A DNA stretch of 38,305 nucleotides from the NCBI GenBank assembly GCA_015066625.1, contig SVOC01000020.1:1-38305 (forward strand), written 5' to 3'. Both the position numbers and the translations under genes were made by a program. This document shows, piece after piece, positions 36,201-38,305 of this stretch. Position 1 is the first letter of the stretch; each line of letters opens with the position of its first letter. This stretch comes from Oscillospiraceae bacterium (GTDB lineage Bacteria; Bacillota; Clostridia; Oscillospirales; Acutalibacteraceae). Below the pieces are notes generated by a model, which ran no database searches, had not been told where the DNA came from, and saw only the letters and a list, made by a program, of their open reading frames with translations.

Positions 36201-37930
36201 TCACACCTCTTGCAAACGATACGGTTTACAATTTGGCAGAAGGCAAAAAGGAATTCCTCGGCTTCAGCTCCGACGGCACAAACTACGGCGCAACAACCAT
36301 TAACGGTACTTACGGTACATTTGCCGTAAAGGGCGAAACCGTTACCTACACTCCCTCAAAAGCGGTTGACGATGCCGAAAAGATTTACTATCACGCTTTA
36401 GTTACTGCTGACGGTAGAGAAACAGAAATCAAGAATGAAATCACCGTTGCCCCCGCATCAAACGTTCTCTATGAAGAAAATCTGTTTACGCAGACACTCA
36501 CCGGACTTGATTGGACCAGAGGCACAGCAACCACTGTAAACCAGAGTTCTTCAACAGAAAATGATGTTTACGGCTACGACAGCAACATCAACGGCTACAA
36601 CAAGCTTTCAAACTACTCAAACGGCTCAGCTTACACGGTAACCGTTAACGACACAAACAAGCGTTCAAAGAATATGACATTTGACTTCGCAGGCGAAGGC
36701 TTTGACCTTATCAGCGCTTGCGGTCCCGACACCGGTGTTCTTGTTGTTACTCTCAGAGACAACAAAACAAGCAAGGTAGTCAAGTCCTATGTTGTTGACA
36801 CTTACTACGCTGACAGCAGATACGCAGCCTCAACAAACAACACTCTTTATCAGGTTCCCGTTATCAGCGAAGCAAAGCTTGCTAACGGTTACAGCAACTA
36901 CACGCTTCAGATTATCGCTTCCTACCTGCCCTCAATGTCAGGCGCTTGCAACAGTCAGGTAAGCACTCAGGCAGTTGACGGTATGACCGTCAGCACGGCA
37001 TCAGGCGCAGGCAACGCAGAGCTTCGCGAAGCACTTGCAGAAATCGGTCTTGATTATGTTCTCGATGCTGAAGAAGTTGAAGTTGTATGGTTCGATGACG
37101 ATTCCGTACTCAACGGCGGCAACGGTGCAAACACCGTTGAAGAAGGCGAAGTAAGAACTCAGGCAGTAACAAGCCTTTTCAACGTTATTGACTCCGTAAG
37201 AGTTTATAAGCCCTTCGAGAACGGTGATGAATACTACATTCCTTCCGAAAAGAATGCTCAGTACTACAATGTTATGGATAACCTTGTAAACGGTAAAGAA
37301 GACGGCATAATCCCCGGTCTGACTTCATTCTTTGCTTATGTTTCAGGTAATGACAATGCAGAAATCACCGTTGAAAACTACAATTCAGTCGGTCCCAAGG
37401 ATGAGCTTTACCTTGCAAAAAGTAACACGGCTGTTTCATTCACCATTAAAGATTTTGACAAAACTACAACAAGCGTTATGATCAGCCTGAGAGCTGCATC
37501 GGGCACTCCCACTGTTAAGATCGGTGAGAATCAGTTCAAAGTCAATAGCAACACCGAAATGTATTATGACATTACCGATTACATCACGGACCGTACCGTT
37601 GCAATTCAGAATATGACTTCAGATGCTCTTCTTTCAGTCGGTTCAATCAAGGTTACAAGCACTGTTGATACATTCTTGTTTGCTACAACAGAACTTGACC
37701 TTGCTACCGCAAGCTTTATGATGTCGGCTCCCGCCACAACCGTCGAGCCCAATACTCCCAATACCGAACCCGAGGCTCCCGCAGACCCCGTTGAACCCGA
37801 AAATCCCGTGAATCCCGAAGAGCCTTCAGACGATAACTCATCGGAATGCTGGCTCGTCAGATTCATCAACTGGGTAATCGAAATGGTCACAAAGGTATTC
37901 AACGTAATCAAAAGTGTTCTCGGATTTTAA
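30215..37930 (+). CDS. Giant secreted multidomain adhesin-like protein
   Basis: 2571 residues from ATG 30215 (GGAGGT six bases upstream). The signal peptide MKKFVKPIITLLLVAALLVP is odd in that its first residues match the Y-I-K-P-x-I-T-L start of peptide B. N-terminal beta domains (~35-390) look like carbohydrate-binding modules in tandem. InlB/Flg_new repeats lie near 395-440, 1640-1680, 1690-1755 and 1925-1965 (GY/YxFxGW cores), a Big_3-type Ig-like domain near 445-535, and a helical FIVAR-like stretch near 1425-1460. No glycosidase active site was recognised in the large middle part. From ~2083 to 2500 it shares a region with the giant GH2 protein (EGFDLIS, VVDTYY, LYQVPVI, KDELYLAKS). It ends in a Pro/Glu linker and a hydrophobic tail (FINWVIEMVTKVFNVIKSVLGF). 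A surface adhesin or scaffold role is likely. Confidence 0.9.
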   Translation: MKKFVKPIITLLLVAALLVPTIGMIFSSAATSFTVELAFENLFVLDHWVINQNSMRVTNDSIASGAVAAYDVGSVTNMDLQNGSFRLTNKTSENVYTVASMGSGEHTKDNFDYYRMPVEEGVTYTLSYNIQGNVPGFFPFVFFYDESNEYKSFVNGAATGTGDNSFTFTVPEDMAYIQIRLTLAGNTAKNAYADIKNIAIYKVDIVADETNLFDFAAWSAKVGTQTHGYYNAGSFTTNADEKSVTLTTNSASHFLFTNFSYYPTMDQPGNNGDYYTIDVEPETSYTFSYTLDNGNLHASTLYRPHIAYYDSTGKIITYLPYESPKFGDNSFTFTTPANTDFIQVIYAVACDVQAGLTCTVRNVELHNIPYPVEHKVDPVRKTYTYTAGSNATYGTLPTPPAATYPENYIFAGWYTGKDGTGTRIASDTPIQPQSMTVYPKFEPAVDSLTVATMPAKTEYTVGEKLNTAGLVLKATINGKGDADGDGATDPDTTFNITSGYYITPEYASSTAGTQSITVHYGGKTATFNVNVSAGKDKNIVVNGATYPVTVANNEYTLNYQAPSPFNRYEMTYFSDSYVKGEIVMDGITEVFFLEPSDNGSFASYIDSFLRGVNHYNVDSIKFTCLDKEFGNFELLSVTTIAATIPSNSTQYYENAETGYKVGIDLSFGGVVSEIYDLNNIVESRVYNIGGQQVTKVDYAERLNADYGTNYISRKAENVNLINKFDRGRYLQQSYYGTSQKPYEMGDYNGNPWPYNPVQGGNLVINNADGTTKGNEASKVIDYRITDDQIYIKTRPLDWGKNSVDYPDSYVTDSYMEAWYVFEDGMIKTYCRFVDYSGYPAHTRDQELPAVYIIEPLNHFVYNNVAQGSEWTTTNYKKIEEPDFWGVLPEYNALLETPVDPTVDCYENWAAFAASDDANSFGVGVYSAGVTDFHYGCFFPKYQEEAAKNGQLVPTANRHAVTPDPATENPTSYISPVGQMTFESYKPIEYSYYLTTGKVGEIYNDFKTVANKDNQAEQDKSKIAVPETVYMTPANGASKIGQYYVNNIMDESLNNKVVTEAKRDAGMYLGLSIKDAKEFSVKITNVTDPSNDIFLCDSSGSEISEGSKIRFDSSGTYINDHSYGMRFSGAGLQPGEKATAKWEITVYKNDGTSEVFTAYTVMYAPGRTVGAVAEARQVGNSQNEISSWITGANGVDHTKQAPLGSLHADYRNFGYFKADPLHGAMPSGGSGETANDYINVSSNTNDYYVMQAATNGHDGSRAQSYLGLLTVDKSRYTNTNQIPNLKIGYDALRIDDGYPNNSLQSYNTYYTLGTSESFTATDLNAVPSGWTSNSSHGQLYKELGEDMSKLPYRETVIPSYNVSDIDGKYIHAIARGEAYQIAVARRYSTAGTSVLCSVTDKSGLRDAILNGYTIVDDDADFNRELQEAATVLGDPSATQSQIDEAKKQLNDAMEELVDKFYALKYDNLFSAYEMSQFPASMKVVGDRGTATYKDGKITIVNDTITGGEAYTEYGSADHFYKVKLNPNTEYVFEYDVTTDGKSQAFMFFYNASGGAGDVPTNMSIQTNGGNWSSKTESNSWFGNYGNAGTYHYVIKFTTGLNTTQASFRFGNTTNDPCESTFSNIKLIDAARYYADVEYAKTEDVYKEYSSYGVLPVLTRTGYTFGGWKDADGKAVTGADIATNHKSIFSVWTEYTYTIIYDANGGTGSIANKPVKYSETVALDSGSSISKTGYRLLGWSTDKNAATAQYALGQSVSKLTTVNNGNVTFYAVWQLSEVNVTFDNLIDFRAWNKSAGNGTVSNVTDTGFTITCNTGAGEATSTSPIFPVTAGKQYKIEADVTGNAWDIYIFFYDSKTSSGTGIDFTDSGNRYAANGGGNATQIFTAPAGATRAVIRVDSNNGGNVTTFNNIRVYEHDGIDINVKPANKIVRNSDTFGVLPTPTKAGHTFLGWYDGDRPVTADSAINSTSTVYLTSKWVINDTALAKDTVVVDFATPIDITPLANDTVYNLAEGKKEFLGFSSDGTNYGATTINGTYGTFAVKGETVTYTPSKAVDDAEKIYYHALVTADGRETEIKNEITVAPASNVLYEENLFTQTLTGLDWTRGTATTVNQSSSTENDVYGYDSNINGYNKLSNYSNGSAYTVTVNDTNKRSKNMTFDFAGEGFDLISACGPDTGVLVVTLRDNKTSKVVKSYVVDTYYADSRYAASTNNTLYQVPVISEAKLANGYSNYTLQIIASYLPSMSGACNSQVSTQAVDGMTVSTASGAGNAELREALAEIGLDYVLDAEEVEVVWFDDDSVLNGGNGANTVEEGEVRTQAVTSLFNVIDSVRVYKPFENGDEYYIPSEKNAQYYNVMDNLVNGKEDGIIPGLTSFFAYVSGNDNAEITVENYNSVGPKDELYLAKSNTAVSFTIKDFDKTTTSVMISLRAASGTPTVKIGENQFKVNSNTEMYYDITDYITDRTVAIQNMTSDALLSVGSIKVTSTVDTFLFATTELDLATASFMMSAPATTVEPNTPNTEPEAPADPVEPENPVNPEEPSDDNSSECWLVRFINWVIEMVTKVFNVIKSVLGF

Positions 37931-37945
37931 GAAAGGATTAGGATA

Positions 37946-38179
37946 ATGAGCAAATATATAAAACCAACAATTACGCTTGTGGGCACAGCCACTGCAAGCG
38001 GTGCCACATCAAGCTGTTCTTCAAGCACTGTTGACTCCAAGGAACTTGTAGATATCCTCTTATCAATGGGCTTTGACCTGAATGCGGTTTTCAATACGGC
38101 TGAAGGCTGCACTCAGCCTGCTGACATGTTTGAACAATACTGCAAATTCTCATCGGCAATTCAGGTCTTCACCTCATAA
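37946..38179 (+). CDS. Putative RiPP precursor peptide B (77 aa)
   Basis: ATG 37946, 15 bases after the giant gene stops, with AAGGATTAGGA upstream. The product begins MSKYIKPTITLVGTATASGA, then a Ser-rich SSCSSS, an amphipathic helix (KELVDILLSMGFDLNAVF), and ends in VFTS. Cysteines are at 24, 55 and 66. There is no signal peptide. The Y-I-K-P-x-I motif and first Cys at 20 residues after the Tyr match peptide A. It is the last gene of an operon with an HprK-like kinase and a radical SAM/SPASM enzyme. A leader of about 20 residues and a Cys/Ser-containing core are likely; three Cys suggest thioether or similar links. A strong terminator follows. Confidence 0.85.
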   Translation: MSKYIKPTITLVGTATASGATSSCSSSTVDSKELVDILLSMGFDLNAVFNTAEGCTQPADMFEQYCKFSSAIQVFTS

Positions 38180-38188
38180 CAATTTCAG

Positions 38189-38224
38189 AACACCCTGCAC
38201 ACTCCGTGCAGGGTGTTTTTTTGT
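38189..38224 (+). terminator. Strong intrinsic terminator of operon B
   Basis: AACACCCTGCAC (38189-38200) and GTGCAGGGTGTT (38206-38217) form a perfect 12-bp stem with a 5-base loop, followed by a T-run interrupted by one G. It lies ten bases after the peptide B stop. Confidence 0.95.
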
Positions 38225-38287
38225 TTAAGGTGAATTATACTATCAAGTGCAACAGTTTAAGAAAATAAAGTAACTCATATAAATCCA

Positions 38288-38296
38288 TGGTATAAT
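38288..38296 (+). promoter_or_regulatory. Possible extended -10 promoter for a gene beyond the window
   Basis: TGGTATAAT fits an extended -10 (TGnTATAAT). No good -35 lies 17 bases upstream. The gene it would serve is outside the window. Confidence 0.35.
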
Positions 38297-38305
38297 GTGA
38301 TTGCT

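Noticed and set aside
37737-37930. Sortase (LPxTG) anchoring of the giant proteins
   Set aside because: Neither giant protein has an LPxTG-like motif or a basic tail after the hydrophobic helix.

Overview
The window looks like the chromosome of a spore-forming Firmicute, most likely a gut Clostridia/Oscillospirales-type organism. The reasons are a clear SpoVAD gene, strong GGAGG ribosome binding sites with frequent TTG/GTG starts, very large secreted multidomain proteins with FIVAR, InlB-type, Ig-like, fibro-slime and dockerin-like modules, and near-consensus sigma-A promoters. No rRNA, tRNA, CRISPR array, transposase or phage gene was seen.

Layout. (1) 1-5369, minus strand: the start of a secreted protein cut by the window edge, and a 1671-aa secreted protein with a FIVAR-like region and a C-terminal dockerin-like pair of loops. 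(2) 5370-6395: a 1-kb non-coding stretch holding a promoter, a structured leader and five copies of an imperfect palindrome (TTGTAAAG-N8-CTTTACAA type). (3) 6396-11096, minus: a compact operon spoVAD - 51-aa membrane protein - GT84 cyclic-glucan-synthase-like protein without its usual C-terminal phosphorylase domain. (4) 11228-13174, plus: a secreted GH98-like glycosidase. (5) 13216-26111, minus, operon A: giant GH2 beta-galactosidase-like protein, a 45-aa peptide (TTG start), a membrane-anchored unknown, an HprK-like kinase, a radical SAM/SPASM protein, a PqqD-like chaperone, a galacturonokinase-like GHMP kinase and a sugar nucleotidyltransferase. (6) 26267-28006, minus: an ABC exporter. (7) 28140-38224, plus, operon B: HprK-like kinase, radical SAM/SPASM protein, a giant 2571-aa exported protein and a 77-aa peptide, from its own promoter to a strong terminator.

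Main idea. Operons A and B look like two versions of one undescribed RiPP-type system. In both, a giant exported protein is followed within about 15-21 bases by a small peptide whose N-terminus carries Y-I-K-P-x-I and whose first cysteine lies 20 residues after the Tyr. Both operons carry an HprK-like kinase overlapping or abutting a radical SAM/SPASM enzyme. The two giant proteins are unrelated at their N-termini but share a C-terminal region of roughly 400-500 residues, an acidic Pro-rich linker, and a hydrophobic tail that aligns without gaps. Only operon A has a PqqD-like protein, and a single ABC exporter lies between the two divergent operons, so these two may serve both. The chemistry, the mature product and the purpose of coupling peptide to giant protein are inference.
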